Shown one piece after another: positions 1 to 11,510 of a stretch of 64,000 nucleotides of DNA. Position numbers and translations under genes: made by a program. The stretch comes from Onchidella celtica (taxonomy: Eukaryota > Mollusca > Gastropoda > Systellommatophora > Onchidiidae): NCBI GenBank assembly GCA_963931925.1, contig OZ007579.1, positions 33,066,019 through 33,130,018 on the forward strand, in the 5' to 3' direction. Position 1 is the first letter of the stretch. Every line of letters begins with the position of its first letter. The notes below the pieces were generated by a model. It did no database searches. It was not told where the DNA came from and saw only the letters and a program-made list of their open reading frames with translations.

Positions 1-2187
1 CCAGCCTGCAAAAGACTAACTGTCAAAAATTTTGCCAACGACACCAACAACAAATGTGAAGGAGAACATCAGAGAATGCAGAAAATTCTTACTTCTTCAA
101 CAAAGCTGTCAACAGCAGTATTGCGTCTGTATGAACACTCACAACTGCATCAAATTGACATGATGCAGGTTTCATATGATGCCAATTTAACACAAGTATA
201 TTACCGTGGTAGCCATCCATCTCTGTCTGAGCTTTACAAGCTATTTACGGAATATGCTGTGGAAGTGATGGTGGAGAACCACAAAACGCTGGCATCAATT
301 GATGTCAGATTTGAAGGGAATGCATATATGACAAGCGATGGCCAGGGCCATTCATTTAAAGTTAGGATGGAAGGCGCATTTCTGGCCTGCCACTGCCCCT
401 TCTTCTTACAAATGACACTGCCATGTGTACATATGGCCGCAGTGCTTCGGGGGCATCAATATGAACCAGAGCAACTTATTCGACACGACAACAGATGGCT
501 GCGAGCAGCAGTGATGTCACAGGAAGCAGCATCCGTTACTCTAGAGAACTGTTACTTGCCAGTGGCAGTGCGCAAGGTTGTGCCTGCAGAAGTGAGGCAC
601 CACCGCACAGAAGCAGCTCTGGAGCGTCTGGGGCATGCTGTTAAAAGTTGCGGCACCCACCAATTTCATCAACGTTTGACTGTACTTCTAGACATATTGG
701 ACAAATGGGAGAATGGGAGGAAAGTATTTGTTTGTGATGGAGGAGCCGTGGACGGAGTCAGTGATGGTTTTGGTGTTGAAGGAAGTGACCATAGTGAGGG
801 AGTGGGTGGTGTTGTATCTGGGGATGATGTTGGTGTTGCCAGCAGCGAGTTGGGTGGTGTTGGTGTGGTCGGCGAGGTGGGTCGTGTTGGTTTTCTCAGC
901 GAGGTGGGCGATGTTGGTGTGAGGGAGGTGGGTGGTGCTGGTGTTCTCACCGAGGTCGGCGATGTTGGTGTGAGGGAGGTGGGTGGTGCTGGTGTTCTCA
1001 GCGAGGTGGGCGATGTTGGTGTGAGGGAGGTGGGTGGTGCTGGTGTTCTCAGCGATGTTGGTGTGAGTGTGAGGGAGGTGGGTGATGTTGGTGTTCTCAG
1101 CGAGGTGGGTGATGTTGGTGTTCTCAATGAGGTGGTCGATGTTGGTGTGAGGGAGGTGGGTGGTGCTGGTATTCTCAGCGAGGTGGGCGATGTTGGTGTG
1201 AGGGAGGTGGGTGGTGCTGGTGTTCTCAGCGAGGTGGGCGATGTGAGGGAGGTGGGTGATGTTGGTGTTCTCAGCGAGGTGGGTGATGTTGGTGTTCTCA
1301 ATGAGGTGGTCGATGTTGGTGTGAGGGAGGTGGGTGGTGCTGGTATTCTCAGCGAGGTGGGCGATGTTGGTGTGAGGGAGGTGGGTGGTGCTGGTGTTCT
1401 CAGCGAGGTGGGCGATGTGAGGGAGGTGGGTGATGTTGGTGTTCTCAATGAGGTGGTCGATGTTGGTGTGAGGGAGAAGGGTGGTGCTGGTGTTCTCAGC
1501 GAGGTGGGCGATGTGAGGGAGGTGGGTGATGTTGGTGTTCTCAATGAGGTGGTCGATGTTGGTGTGAGGGAGGTGGGTGGTGCTGGTATTCTCAGCGAGG
1601 TGGGCGATGTTGGTGTGAGGGAGGTGGGTGGTGCTGGTGTTCTCAGCGAGGTGGGCGATGTGAGGGAGGTGGGTGATGTTGGTGTTCTCAGCGAGGTGGG
1701 TGATGTTGGTGTTCTCAATGAGGTGGACGATGTTGGTGTGAGGGAGGTGGGTGGTGCTGGTGTTCTCAGCGAGGTGGGCGATGTTGGTGTGAGGGAGGTG
1801 GGTGATGTTGGTGTTCTCAGCGAGGTGGGCGATGTTGGTGTGAGCGAGGTGGGCGATGTTGGTGTGAGCGAGGTGGGTGATGGTGGTGTTTCTAGTATAA
1901 GCATTGAGGATGCCAAAATGTTGCATCTGCAGCTGCCACGGGTCAGAAAGAGGGGATGTCCAAAACAAGTGAAGACAAGATCATATAAAAAATGCAAAAA
2001 GCTGGCAGTAAACTGTAACATTTGTTACATGTGTATGTCTGAGGAGGTGCCCTGTGACAAGTGTGTCGATGGTGTCATGTCTTGGACAGGTTGCTCCAGA
2101 TGTGTCAGGTGGTACCACAATGTATGTATTGCTGACATTAATGTTTTTGCAGGTGATCCATTCATTTGTCCTGTTTGCACTTATTAA
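1..2187 (+). CDS. SWIM zinc finger / PHD finger protein, 5' end outside window
   Basis: The frame is open from base 1, so the first Met at 76 is probably internal and the protein begins upstream. The N-terminal part (TNNKCEGEHQRMQK, then a helical stretch) resembles the end of MULE-type transposase domains in ZSWIM3-like proteins. A SWIM zinc finger follows at about residues 103-126 from Met76 (CHC then CVH, the CxCxnCxH pattern). Residues about 265-605 are a Val/Gly/Glu repeat encoded by a minisatellite. A basic stretch (RVRKRGCPKQVKTRSYKK) precedes a C-terminal PHD-like finger with CDKC, CSRC, WYH, C and CPVC (C4HC3). The stop is at 2185-2187. No intron is needed in the visible part. SWIM plus PHD suggests a nuclear DNA- or chromatin-binding protein, either a domesticated MULE transposase or part of a transposon. 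Function is inferred from domains only. Confidence 0.75.
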   Translation, partial: PACKRLTVKNFANDTNNKCEGEHQRMQKILTSSTKLSTAVLRLYEHSQLHQIDMMQVSYDANLTQVYYRGSHPSLSELYKLFTEYAVEVMVENHKTLASIDVRFEGNAYMTSDGQGHSFKVRMEGAFLACHCPFFLQMTLPCVHMAAVLRGHQYEPEQLIRHDNRWLRAAVMSQEAASVTLENCYLPVAVRKVVPAEVRHHRTEAALERLGHAVKSCGTHQFHQRLTVLLDILDKWENGRKVFVCDGGAVDGVSDGFGVEGSDHSEGVGGVVSGDDVGVASSELGGVGVVGEVGRVGFLSEVGDVGVREVGGAGVLTEVGDVGVREVGGAGVLSEVGDVGVREVGGAGVLSDVGVSVREVGDVGVLSEVGDVGVLNEVVDVGVREVGGAGILSEVGDVGVREVGGAGVLSEVGDVREVGDVGVLSEVGDVGVLNEVVDVGVREVGGAGILSEVGDVGVREVGGAGVLSEVGDVREVGDVGVLNEVVDVGVREKGGAGVLSEVGDVREVGDVGVLNEVVDVGVREVGGAGILSEVGDVGVREVGGAGVLSEVGDVREVGDVGVLSEVGDVGVLNEVDDVGVREVGGAGVLSEVGDVGVREVGDVGVLSEVGDVGVSEVGDVGVSEVGDGGVSSISIEDAKMLHLQLPRVRKRGCPKQVKTRSYKKCKKLAVNCNICYMCMSEEVPCDKCVDGVMSWTGCSRCVRWYHNVCIADINVFAGDPFICPVCTY
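868..1890 (+). repeat. Coding minisatellite inside the SWIM/PHD gene
   Basis: Tandem units of 24-51 bp built from GAGGTGGGCGATGTTGGTGT and GTTCTCAGC blocks. They encode variants of EVGDVGVLS and VREVGGAGVLSEVGDVG. All length changes are multiples of three, so the frame stays open over about 1 kb. Higher-order units repeat, for example around 1140-1250, 1310-1430 and 1560-1680, which indicates recent unequal exchange. The tract links the SWIM and PHD fingers with a flexible, acidic, hydrophobic-periodic segment. Confidence 0.9.
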
Positions 2188-2542
2188 AAACTGGTACATC
2201 TATATGTATGTATATTATTAATATACATGTTTTTTTATAGGGTTCACACAGGTCTTTAAAGTCCTCGATTTTAATAGAAGAAGAAATAAGTACTTAAAAA
2301 GTCTTTCAATTCTGAAAATGATGTCAAAGTCCTTAAAATTTGTGTTTCAAGTGAGAAATTCAGATCTCAGGTATCTCTGAAATGAAGAACAGGGGCAAAC
2401 ATTGTTGAAAAGAAGCACAATTTCTGTCTTGACACTGGGTGTATGAATTTTTGGTTCACCACTGTAAAACCAAGTAACAGTTTTTAAGGTGTAGTCCCGT
2501 TTTTTTGTTGAACTTTTATACATTTGTGTGCCTGTTATTTGA

Positions 2543-2552
2543 AATAAATAAA
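2543..2552 (+). promoter_or_regulatory. Candidate poly(A) signal of the SWIM/PHD gene
   Basis: Two overlapping AATAAA hexamers lie about 355 bases after the stop codon in an AT-rich 3' flank. They are the first such hexamers after the gene. Confidence 0.45.
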
Positions 2553-2769
2553 ATGTATGCCCGTGAATTGGGACCAATGTTCTGTATTGTTACTATGCAT
2601 TATTCAAGATGGGATGTACATTTTAGTTTTCACCCGGCCCAGCACATCCCCATAATGCTATTTTCAAATTATATATCATGCTTCATTTGCATTTTCAGTT
2701 AACTTCATTTTGCTGTGTGGTATTATGTAAATATTTTATGGCTTCATTTCATCATTGTGTACTAGTACT

Positions 2770-2824
2770 ACAACACCGCCCACCTCGCTGAGAACACCAA
2801 CATCACCCACCTCGCTGACCACAC
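2770..2824 (-). repeat. Inverted stray copy of the coding minisatellite unit
   Basis: The plus strand reads CACCTCGCTGAGAACACCAA and then CATCACCCACCTCGCTGACC, the reverse complement of the repeat at 868-1890. It lies about 0.9 kb downstream of the array, outside the coding region. Confidence 0.85.
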
Positions 2825-4420
2825 AGGGATGGGAATTCTCAGGAAATCTCCTGATTTCCGGATTTTTAAAAATCTTTGTTCCTATGTAAACATTATTTTG
2901 TTGTCAAATATGAATCAGTTAATAAAATTAGTGTTTATGTGTATTGCGGTTGGCAGTGATGCAATTTGTCAAAGTTCAGGAAATTTTTCTGTCAGTAGTT
3001 CCCACTCCTGACTACAAAATAATTCGATTATTTGCACACATTAAGTCATATTCATGTTTTATTTTATGGTGAAAATTCACAAGCATGATTCTATAACGAA
3101 AGAAATTTTGGGTGAAATTATGTGAAATTATTAATCAATGTATGTACTATGAGTTTAGTGATTTAAAACCTGACACTAATTGGAGATTAGGAATTGGATC
3201 TCGTCTGTACACAAAGCCTCACTTAGCTTTGTCCATTCCATAAATTCAGAGTTTTCATAAACATCATGCATGAACATTCATGTGATTCCACAATAAAAAA
3301 TCTCAAGGGCGGCCATCGATAGATCTTTGAATGCAGCTACTTGATACTGCACCCTCATCTTGTCTAAGAATAACGGTTTCATGGCATTAGTTATTCCTAT
3401 TTTTCTGCACGCTTTTGAGTTAGAACCACCAAACAGTGATTCCACAACCATGGAACTGCCCTGCATGAAAATTTGAAATATGTGCATGTATTTAATATAT
3501 GTATGCCTTGCATCCAAATACATATTCTTTTTTGTAAGTAATTTTATCATGCTTGATTGCTTATTTCTTTCTCATTGTTCCCACCTGTATAATTAAATAT
3601 GTGCCTGTGTCTTGTTTACAATAACTGTAATAAAAGTATTTTTTTAAAAAAACTTATCCAATGTATTGTCATTTAATTTGTAAACTGCAGTGTTAGTAGT
3701 TACATTGTTTTGTACAGTCACAACATTGTGGAAGATAGGTTTCTCACAGTCACATACTTTTTCCATACAAATTTATAACATCCCTTAACTCCATTTTTAG
3801 TGACAGTTAAAGGCTTACTTATTTCTAAGATCAGCAACTAAGAGTCATGACATACGGATTTCCTAGCCATCTGAAAAAAATGTTATGGTTAATCAAACTT
3901 ATTCAAAGACATCTTTTGAGACAAAATGATGACTGAAAAGTTTGTTTTTTTTTCTGGGGGGTGGGAAGAAGTGCTCATAATTTAACAGCCGCCAATAGAA
4001 ACATTGCTCGTGCTGTAAAATATAACATAAAGAACAACTCTGTACAGCCTATCCCATAGGCCACATACATTATACATACATGCAGTTTGGTTACATCAAA
4101 TCTTAGACGTAGTGGGCATATGGGATTAAAATTACTCAATTAATGAAAATAGGGTTTTCACCTACTGAATTTTATGAAAACAAAGATAGATCCTTGACAA
4201 GACCTTAAAAATTCTTGAAATCAGTTTTCAAGACTGTATGATCCCTTACACATGTAGTAAACTGACAATTCAGAGACAGAAACGTCATATTCAATGCATG
4301 TAGGTGCGATAACAGTCAATCGTATTTATTTCCACGGCGATGTGCCAAAGCCGTGAATAGATTCATATGTGAAAAATACAAACAATAAAACTAAAGCGCT
4401 CGTGCTTATAATCGCAATTG
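2825..4420. other. Intergenic, AT-rich, no gene recognised
   Basis: Short open frames only. The longest (3278-3550, minus, 90 aa) has no recognisable domain. Nothing else is supported. Confidence 0.6.
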
Positions 4421-4427
4421 CGCGATC

Positions 4428-4735
4428 TACGGGTCCATTACCGTGCATAAAAATGCCCCTGTACAATACACGGTCCGTGACCGTGCATAAAATGGCGGCT
4501 GTACTATACACGGTCCATTACGGTGCATAAAAACACTTCTCGTACATACACGGTCCCATACCGTGCATAAAAACGTCACGATACACGGTCAGTGACCGTG
4601 CATAAAAACACAACTGTACTATACACGGTTGGTGACCGTGCATAAAAACGCCACTATACTATACACGGTTGGTGACCGTGCGTAAAAACGCCACTATACT
4701 ATACACGGTTGGTGACCGTGCGTAAAAACGCCGCC
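4428..4735. repeat. 40-bp tandem array of palindromic units
   Basis: About eight units spaced 40 bp (one 35 bp), each with an inverted repeat of the type CACGGTC-nnn-GACCGTG followed by CATAAAAA and a variable spacer. Arms are perfect in some units (near 4468 and 4583) and have one or two changes in others. The last three units are nearly identical. Confidence 0.9.
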
Positions 4736-4739
4736 ATGT

Positions 4740-6640
4740 GGATTACTGGTCTTCAAGATTTTAGTAGCGGGTAATTAGTGGAGCCTCTGGTAGGATCTTC
4801 CTTCTGCTTCCTGTCGTTCTGTTATTATTCTGTCTATTGTCTTGCTTTTTTCCTGGCACAAAGTGACCGTTCTTGTGTCCACATGCTTTCTCCAAACTCA
4901 AACTCAAACTCCTAGACTTAAGCAAAATATATTTTATCCTGTGAGAACTCATCTTATTTCAATTACCATTTCCGGTTACCTTGATTTGATGGATAGGTTT
5001 ACAGACAGGATTAAGGGTTGGGGACAGGTTTGACAATAGATTTGGGTTGGGGAAGGGTCAGTAATAAAATTTCCTTCATGTTGATCCTTTTAATATCTTT
5101 TCTGACTCTTGCCCCATTAAAGGGGTTCTAATGTATTTTCTGGAGATAACTGGACTCGATAATCCTTCCCAAGTCTTGCTTGTTAGGGTTAAGTAAAAAA
5201 AAAATGTTGCAGACTTCCAAGACAGCAATTTAATGATTTTACAAATTGTCCCTGCTCTACACTAATGGTTTAAGCCATTTGTGCGATATAGAGACAAAAA
5301 AGCTTTTCCCGTCATTTGGTGACTCATGCCATTATAGTTCTATTGGATTATCACGTTTTCTTATAGGCGCCTTTCTTTTTCTTATCTGATAGCTCTCATG
5401 CTCAGGAATGAAATGAACCGTCAGTTGCCTTTTGGCATAAGTCTGACATATGCCATTGTCGTAGAGCAGTGACGAAATACAAAGTCGCGAACCACTGGTT
5501 CAGAGCAATTTTTTGGTAATATTTTAGAAAATGTTCAACGAAATTCGCCAGTTTGAAAAAAATCACGTTGCTGATGGATTTACCATTCAGAACACAGCTC
5601 AGTATTTTCTCTATACGGCTTTGTAATTAAACTGAGCTCCTCTACCACCAACCACTACAACAATCAGTTTTCTAGATACTATAAAAAAAACAACACAGAA
5701 ATGACGTCACTTCGAGCCTCCACATATTGGCGGACGTGCTGCGCTGCGGAAATACAAGTCAGTACTCGCAGACAAGACATCGTGATGATTTAATATTCTA
5801 CAAATCTTTCATTTTCCACATTTTTTTTTAATTGTTCGATTATTTCAATGTTCAATTTCTCCAATTTATTTTTTGGTTGTTTTTCTTCCTGAACAAGGTG
5901 ATAAACTGAAATGCTTTTTTTGTCTGTTTTGGTATTCCTTTTTCTTTGTGTTTTTGAAAATGTTGTTAAACATACGAATGTCCCCCAAGAGGCAGGGTTA
6001 GGGATTCGATAAGATTTAGGGTAGAAGATAAGAACGGGGGATAGGAACGTATGCGTACGCGCCCCTAGGGCAAAATGCTCGGGGTGCGTACGTACTTGTA
6101 GCAACGGCCCTTTTTTTTTGTCCTATGGGTATTATTTATTACGTGAGGCTTTGCTACATACAACTTTCTTTTTTTTTTTGCCATTTTTTTTTTTTTACTC
6201 AGTTTTTCGAGAAAATTTCCGAAGTCTGAGAGGGCACGAATTTCTAAACGAACCAAACCTTAGCGATGGACAAACACATTCAAGAACATGACAAATCTAA
6301 ATTCCGAGCCGAAATAGACTCGACAAAGCCCCAAGTCCAGCTCTGAGAGAACCCGAGACATCTCGCTGAAGCTCATGCAATGTACATCATGTTACACACA
6401 CCCCATCATGATACCCGACACCCTTTGACTCTCTGCCCTCTGCCTGCCCCACCCCCATCTCCCCGTGGATGTGACCTTGATTTCCAGACTCAACCTGCCC
6501 CATTGGTTCAGGTGGTCGAGAGGGTGGTGAGAAGTCTATCAGAATGCACAAGTTGAACAACACATCGTGAGTAGGAGGAAGGAAGCAGGGGTATCCTTGT
6601 GTTTTTCTGAGAGGGGTGTGGAGGGAGAGGAATTCGAAAG
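4740..6640. other. Intergenic, no gene recognised
   Basis: Low-complexity T and A runs (5820-5935, 6105-6200) and short chance frames. No domain, repeat family or splice structure was recognised. Confidence 0.55.
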
Positions 6641-7165
6641 AGATGTTTATTTTGGTTGAGGTTGCTGTCTAAATTTTTGTCTGTGGGGGAATTGTGTGGG
6701 GTGTGGGATGGGGGTGGAGGTGAGTGAATTGGGTTGTGGGTGGAAGGAGGGGTGGATTGGGGGATGGGGTGGGGTGGATTAGGGTAGGGGGGTGGGGTGG
6801 ATTGGTTTAGGGGAGTCTGGTGGATTGGGGTAGGCGGATGGGGGTGGGGTGGATTGGGGTAGGCGGGTGGGGTGGATTAGAGTAGGCGGGTGGGGGTGGG
6901 GTGGATTAGGGTAGGCGGGTGGGGGTGGGAAGTGAGGTGGATTGGGGTATGCGGGTGGGGGTGGGTGACTGGGGTATGAGGGTGGGGGTGGGGTGGATTG
7001 GGGTATGAGGGTGGGAATGGGGGTGAGGTGTGTGGGTAGGAGATGGGGAGTGGATTGGAGTATAGTTGTGAGAGTGGAGGTGGAGGTGAGGGTGGATTGG
7101 AGCGATGGGATGAGGGTAGGCTGAGGGGGTAGTGGTGCAGTGAGGGGGGGGGGATTTTTTCACTT
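6640..7165 (+). repeat. G-rich degenerate minisatellite
   Basis: Loose repeats of about 25-35 bases of the form GGTGGATTGGGGTAGGCGGG. The plus strand carries many runs of three to five G with short loops, so G-quadruplex formation is plausible. Pro/His/Thr-rich frames on the minus strand are by-products of the repeat. Confidence 0.75.
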
Positions 7166-7169
7166 GTTT

Positions 7170-8011
7170 AGACTTCCTCTGCTGCAGTTTCATTGTCCTA
7201 TCTACCCAGCCAGCAAAGCCTAAGAAAATTCAACGTATTGAACTGACGTCAGTATTTGCATTGATTATTGTAGTGACATCGTTTCTACCTCGATCCGCTG
7301 GTGTACGACATCGCGATGACATCGGCCGGATGCCAATAACCCGCCTCTGCGATCATCCAACTAATCCTATAGAAATGGTATATAAATCTACGTCGGATTG
7401 ATATAGGGATGCAGGCTGGGCTATCTCCATTTGTTATCCAATCATTAATCAAAAAAGAGTTTAGATTTGTTTTGGGAAAGCAAATTAAGTAAATCCTATT
7501 GCCTTTATCAACAAAACAAGAAACATGAAGGAGAATCAAATCCAGATATTTTCAGCCTGGAGCCATCCATAAAACTATGTACGGTCAGAGGTTGGGGGAA
7601 GGAGGGGGATGCTTCCAGCCTACAAAAAGTCTACACGGTTAAGGGTAGGGGTACGGAGAGCATCGTACACGTTTCAGCTATGGCAATTAAAAAGTTCATT
7701 TTGTTTTATGTACCTTTTTAAAAAAATGAAATGAAACTGGTTTGATTATAGGTACTGTTTCAAAATCAACTAAAACAGTGGAATAATTCATCCACAATGC
7801 CATTTGAAGTTTTCAGATATCAAGGTCTTATAATGGACATTCAACAATTTGATGGCCACACACTTTGAGCAGGGAGGCGAAAAGTGGGGTGGGAATACTG
7901 AAGGCAAACGTTTGAAAAGCATGCGGGGGGAAACAGATTTGGGGGGGGGGGGGGGGATAAAAACCGCTCAAATGAAACGGACATACTTTATGGATGGCTC
8001 GCATGTTAACT
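7170..8011. other. Intergenic, no gene recognised
   Basis: Contains a G homopolymer near 7940-7957 and short frames with no recognisable domain. Confidence 0.5.
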
Positions 8012-8254
8012 CGTGACCTTAGTTCTTATTGGTTCTACCTCCATTTTCTGAAACAAACTGGAGATCTTTTAGTAGGTAGAAGAGGTTAACAAATGTACAC
8101 TTACACACCTGTGTAAAATGCGTTGTGACACTTATCAAGTTATTTCATATTTATTCTAACTCCTTTTTTTTAATACTAAAGCCGCAAACGTTTCATGTCG
8201 AATTTCTCAGTTGTGCAAAAAGTGGAGTTGGAACAACAAGAACTTAAGTCGCCA
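8012..8254 (-). mobile_element. MITE family A, copy 1
   Basis: About 240-bp non-coding element bounded by terminal inverted repeats (GACCTTAGTTCTT at the left, AAGAACTTAAGTCGCC at the right). The interior matches five other copies in this window (18.0, 22.4, 25.1, 36.3, 50.9 kb). Orientation is opposite to the 18-kb copy. Confidence 0.8.
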
Positions 8255-8904
8255 AATGTGTACAACCCTACCCCGATGTTCCAGCGCTGTTAGACCCGGT
8301 CTGACCATAGCCCACGTGTTTTATCAGTAGATGATTCAGTTACGCCCTTTGGAGTTCCGAGCACATGCTGGTTTTACACAACGGCTGACTGCGAGTCGTG
8401 ATCTGGAGTAGTTGCTGGTCCTTCTGCTGGACAGTGACTCCTGTTCCATACAACATCCAATTCTCGGGACTCGCTGTAATAAGAATAATAATACACAGCA
8501 TTTAAATGCAGCGCTTCATCTCATTAACAACAAGGCTCTAAGCGCTTTAAAACATTAATTTATCTAATTATATATTACGCACTTTCTCCACCTTTGAACG
8601 CAAAAGGCTTTTTTTTATTAGGCCATCTACGCTAACCAAATTTTACATGTTCATTTCAAATACTGCGGAGGGTGCACGGAAGTTTTCATTATTTTGCTTA
8701 GTTTGGTTCTTGAATTTATAGAAAATGCATTGTTTCATTGTGCTGTCAATAGCTCTAATTTTCATCCTCCATCTTGGCTCCATTTTGTTATAGTACTGTG
8801 TATGTCATAAAAAGTAACCATAATTATCAAGCGTTCAGTTTGGTGCTTAATGTCCTGGCGCGCATCAGTTCTGAAGCAAGACTGTAGCAGATTACTACTT
8901 TTAT
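8255..8904. other. Intergenic, no gene recognised
   Basis: No coding region, repeat family or structured element recognised. Confidence 0.5.
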
Positions 8905-9051
<147 letters not shown>

Positions 9052-9574
9052 GCAGGATTGTTTATTCCGGGCAATGCCCGGTACGTCATCTAGTATCATA
9101 TAAATCACACACACAATACGGATGCATACTCAGGAAAAAACAAAAAATGGACATTCAGAGTGTAAAATTAAAAATATGACTCCAGCTGATGTTTAAAAGT
9201 CATTGTCTCTCAAAGAAAGAGGTAGAGAATTCCAAATCTGAGGCCTTTGAAAAGAAAAAGATTTTTCTCCAATGATCTTAACGGACATCTTAGGGATTTT
9301 TAACTTTTTAGTATCAGCAGATGATCTAAGATGCCGTGATGGTACATGGGAAGTCAAAAGACCAGTTAAATAAGTTGGTGCGTTTTTTGTAGGCCTACAT
9401 ACATTTGTGACACAGGGTAGCCAGTTTATACATGTTTCACTTTTCTACCGGTAGCCAGGTTGATAATAGATTTGGATGGGGTTCATAACAGGCTAATAAT
9501 ACGTTTGGACGGGGTTAAGAACGAGTTTAAAAATAGGCTTGGATGGGGTTAGGAAAGGGTTTAATGATATTTTG

Positions 9575-10040
9575 TATTTTGTAGGATATACTTCTTCAAT
9601 TTTAATTGGGAAAATTGCCTTTGTGTCATTGCAGCCCATTCACAACTGGAGCAGACACGTGGTGGCCGAGGTGCAGCGCCAGTGGGCGTTTTTTTCTTAG
9701 GGGGGGGGGGGGGAGGGGGTGATGATGGGGGGAGGGGTGGTGGTGGGGGATGGGAATGGAGTAGACACATTTTTATTTAATTTTGATCTGGCAGCGGCCT
9801 GGGTGGCCTGCTCTTCTCGATTTCTAACTGCCAAGATATCTTTAACGTGCACACGGGCCCTCCGAATTTTTCGTCCTTATCTGAGATGACTAGGTGCTCG
9901 ATCCTACCCACCATAGGATCAGGGACAAGAAAATATGAGAAAAATCCCCAAATTCCAACATGCCTGAACCTATCGGGATTTGGACCCGGTACCTTCGGCA
10001 TGAGAGACGAGCACCTTGCCTCTAGACCATAGCGTCCCCT
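9575..10040 (-). mobile_element. tRNA-derived SINE, minus strand
   Basis: Read on the minus strand, a tRNA-like head (starting near 10040) with GACGCTATGGTCTAGAGGCA as box A region and GGTACCGGGTCCAAATCCCG as box B region is followed by a conserved body (9786-9960: GATCCTATGGTGGGTAGGAT, GTGCACGTTAAAGATATC, AGAAGAGCAGGC). The 9590-9690 part matches the 3' half of the copy at 31.6-31.8 kb (CTCCAGTTGTGAATGGGCTG). Same family as copies at 18.5, 24.6, 48.2 and 63.8 kb. Confidence 0.8.
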
Positions 10041-10041
10041 T

Positions 10042-10997
10042 ATAGGTTTGGATGGGGTAAAGAAAGGTTTTAATGATACATTTGAATGGGGTAAAGAAAG
10101 GTTTTAATGATACATTTGAATGGGGTAAAGAAAGGTTTTAATGATACATTTGAATGGGGTAAAGAAAGGTTTTAATGATACATTTGAATGGGGTAAAGAA
10201 AGGTTTTAATGATACATTTGAATGGGGTAAAGAAAGGTTTTAATGATACATTTGAATGGGGTAAAGAAAGGTTTTAATGATACATTTGAATGGGGTAAAG
10301 AAAGGTTTTAATGATACATTTGAATGGGGTAAAGAAAGGTTTTAATGATACATTTGAATGGGGTAAAGAAAGGTTTTAATGATACATTTGAATGGGGTAA
10401 AGAAAGGTTTTAATGATACATTTGAATGGGGTAAAGAAAGGTTTTAATGATACATTTGAATGGGGTAAAGAAAGGTTTTAATGATACATTTGAATGGGGT
10501 AAAGAAAGGTTTTAATGATACATTTGAATGGGGTAAAGAAAGGTTTTAATGATACATTTGAATGGGGTAAAGAAAGGTTTTAATGATACATTTGAATGGG
10601 GTAAAGAAAGGTTTTAATGATACATTTGAATGGGGTAAAGAAAGGTTTTAATGATAAATTTGAATGGGGTAAAGAAAGGTTTTAATGATACATTTGAATG
10701 GGGTAAAGAAAGGTTTTAATGATACATTTGAATGGGGTAAAGAAAGGTTTTAATGATACATTTGAAAGGGGTAAAGAAAGGTTTTAATGATACATTTGAA
10801 TGGGGTAAAGAAAGGTTTTAATGATACATTTGAATGGGGTAAAGAAAGGTTTTAATGATACATTTGAATGGGGTAAAGAAAGGTTTTAATGATACATTTG
10901 AATGGGGTAAAGAAAGGTTTTAATGATACATTTGAATGGGGTAAAGAAAGGTTTTAATGATACATTTGAATGGGGTAAAGAAAGGTTTTAATGATAA
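10042..10997 (+). repeat. Homogeneous 34-bp tandem array, about 28 copies
   Basis: Exact 34-base periodicity of GGGGTAAAGAAAGGTTTTAA plus TGATACATTTGAAT. Only a few single-base variants are seen (near 10657 and 10766). The unit is a derivative of the surrounding degenerate satellite, so this block is a recent local amplification. There are no spacers between units. Confidence 0.97.
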
Positions 10998-11026
10998 TTT
11001 TGGTTGGAGTTAGGAACAAGGTTGGG

Positions 11027-11233
11027 AGGACTTCCGAATGCGTTCCATAGCTCGACAAGTGCATAGGCATTGTCAGATTGATATGTAACGCTGTGAGGGT
11101 CTTGTCAGTTTGTATCATCGAGGCCGTAGGCCGATGTTCGTCTGGGCAGTAGTCAGATTGACACATCAGGGAAAGCCGCCGGGGTAGCGATGTATTGTTT
11201 CCACTCGGGCTATGGAACGCATTCGGAAGTCCT
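11027..11233 (+). mobile_element. MITE family B, copy 1
   Basis: 207 bp bounded by ~24-bp terminal inverted repeats: AGGACTTCCGAATGCGTTCC ATAG at the left and its reverse complement at the right, nearly perfect. No coding capacity. The interior contains GAGGCCGTAGGCCG and CAGATTGA boxes shared with the second copy. It is inserted in the 33-bp satellite. Confidence 0.88.
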
Positions 11234-11510
11234 TCCACAAGTTTAATAATAGATTTGGATTGGGCAAGTAACCGGCTTAACAGGTTTAGATGGGGTTAGG
11301 AACAGGTTTAATAATAAGTTTGGATGGGATTAAGACGGGTTTAATAATTGACTTATATGAGGTTAGGATCGGGTTTAACACTGGTTTGATAATAGACTTG
11401 TATGCGGTTAGGATTGGGTTTAAAAACATCTTTGGATGTGGTTAGGAACAGGTTAAATAATAGGTTTGGAAGTGGGCAAGAATGAGTTTGACAGTGGGTT
11501 AGGGTTTGGA

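Noticed and set aside
669..2021. Two long minus-strand frames (450 and 426 aa) over the coding minisatellite
   Set aside because: They are by-products of a repeat whose period is a multiple of three; compositions (Thr/Pro/Ser, Asn/His/Thr) are simple translations of the unit and no domain exists.
10042..10997. CRISPR-like regular array
   Set aside because: Units are contiguous with no unique spacers, and the context is eukaryotic. The same applies to 18773-19490 and 29327-29640.
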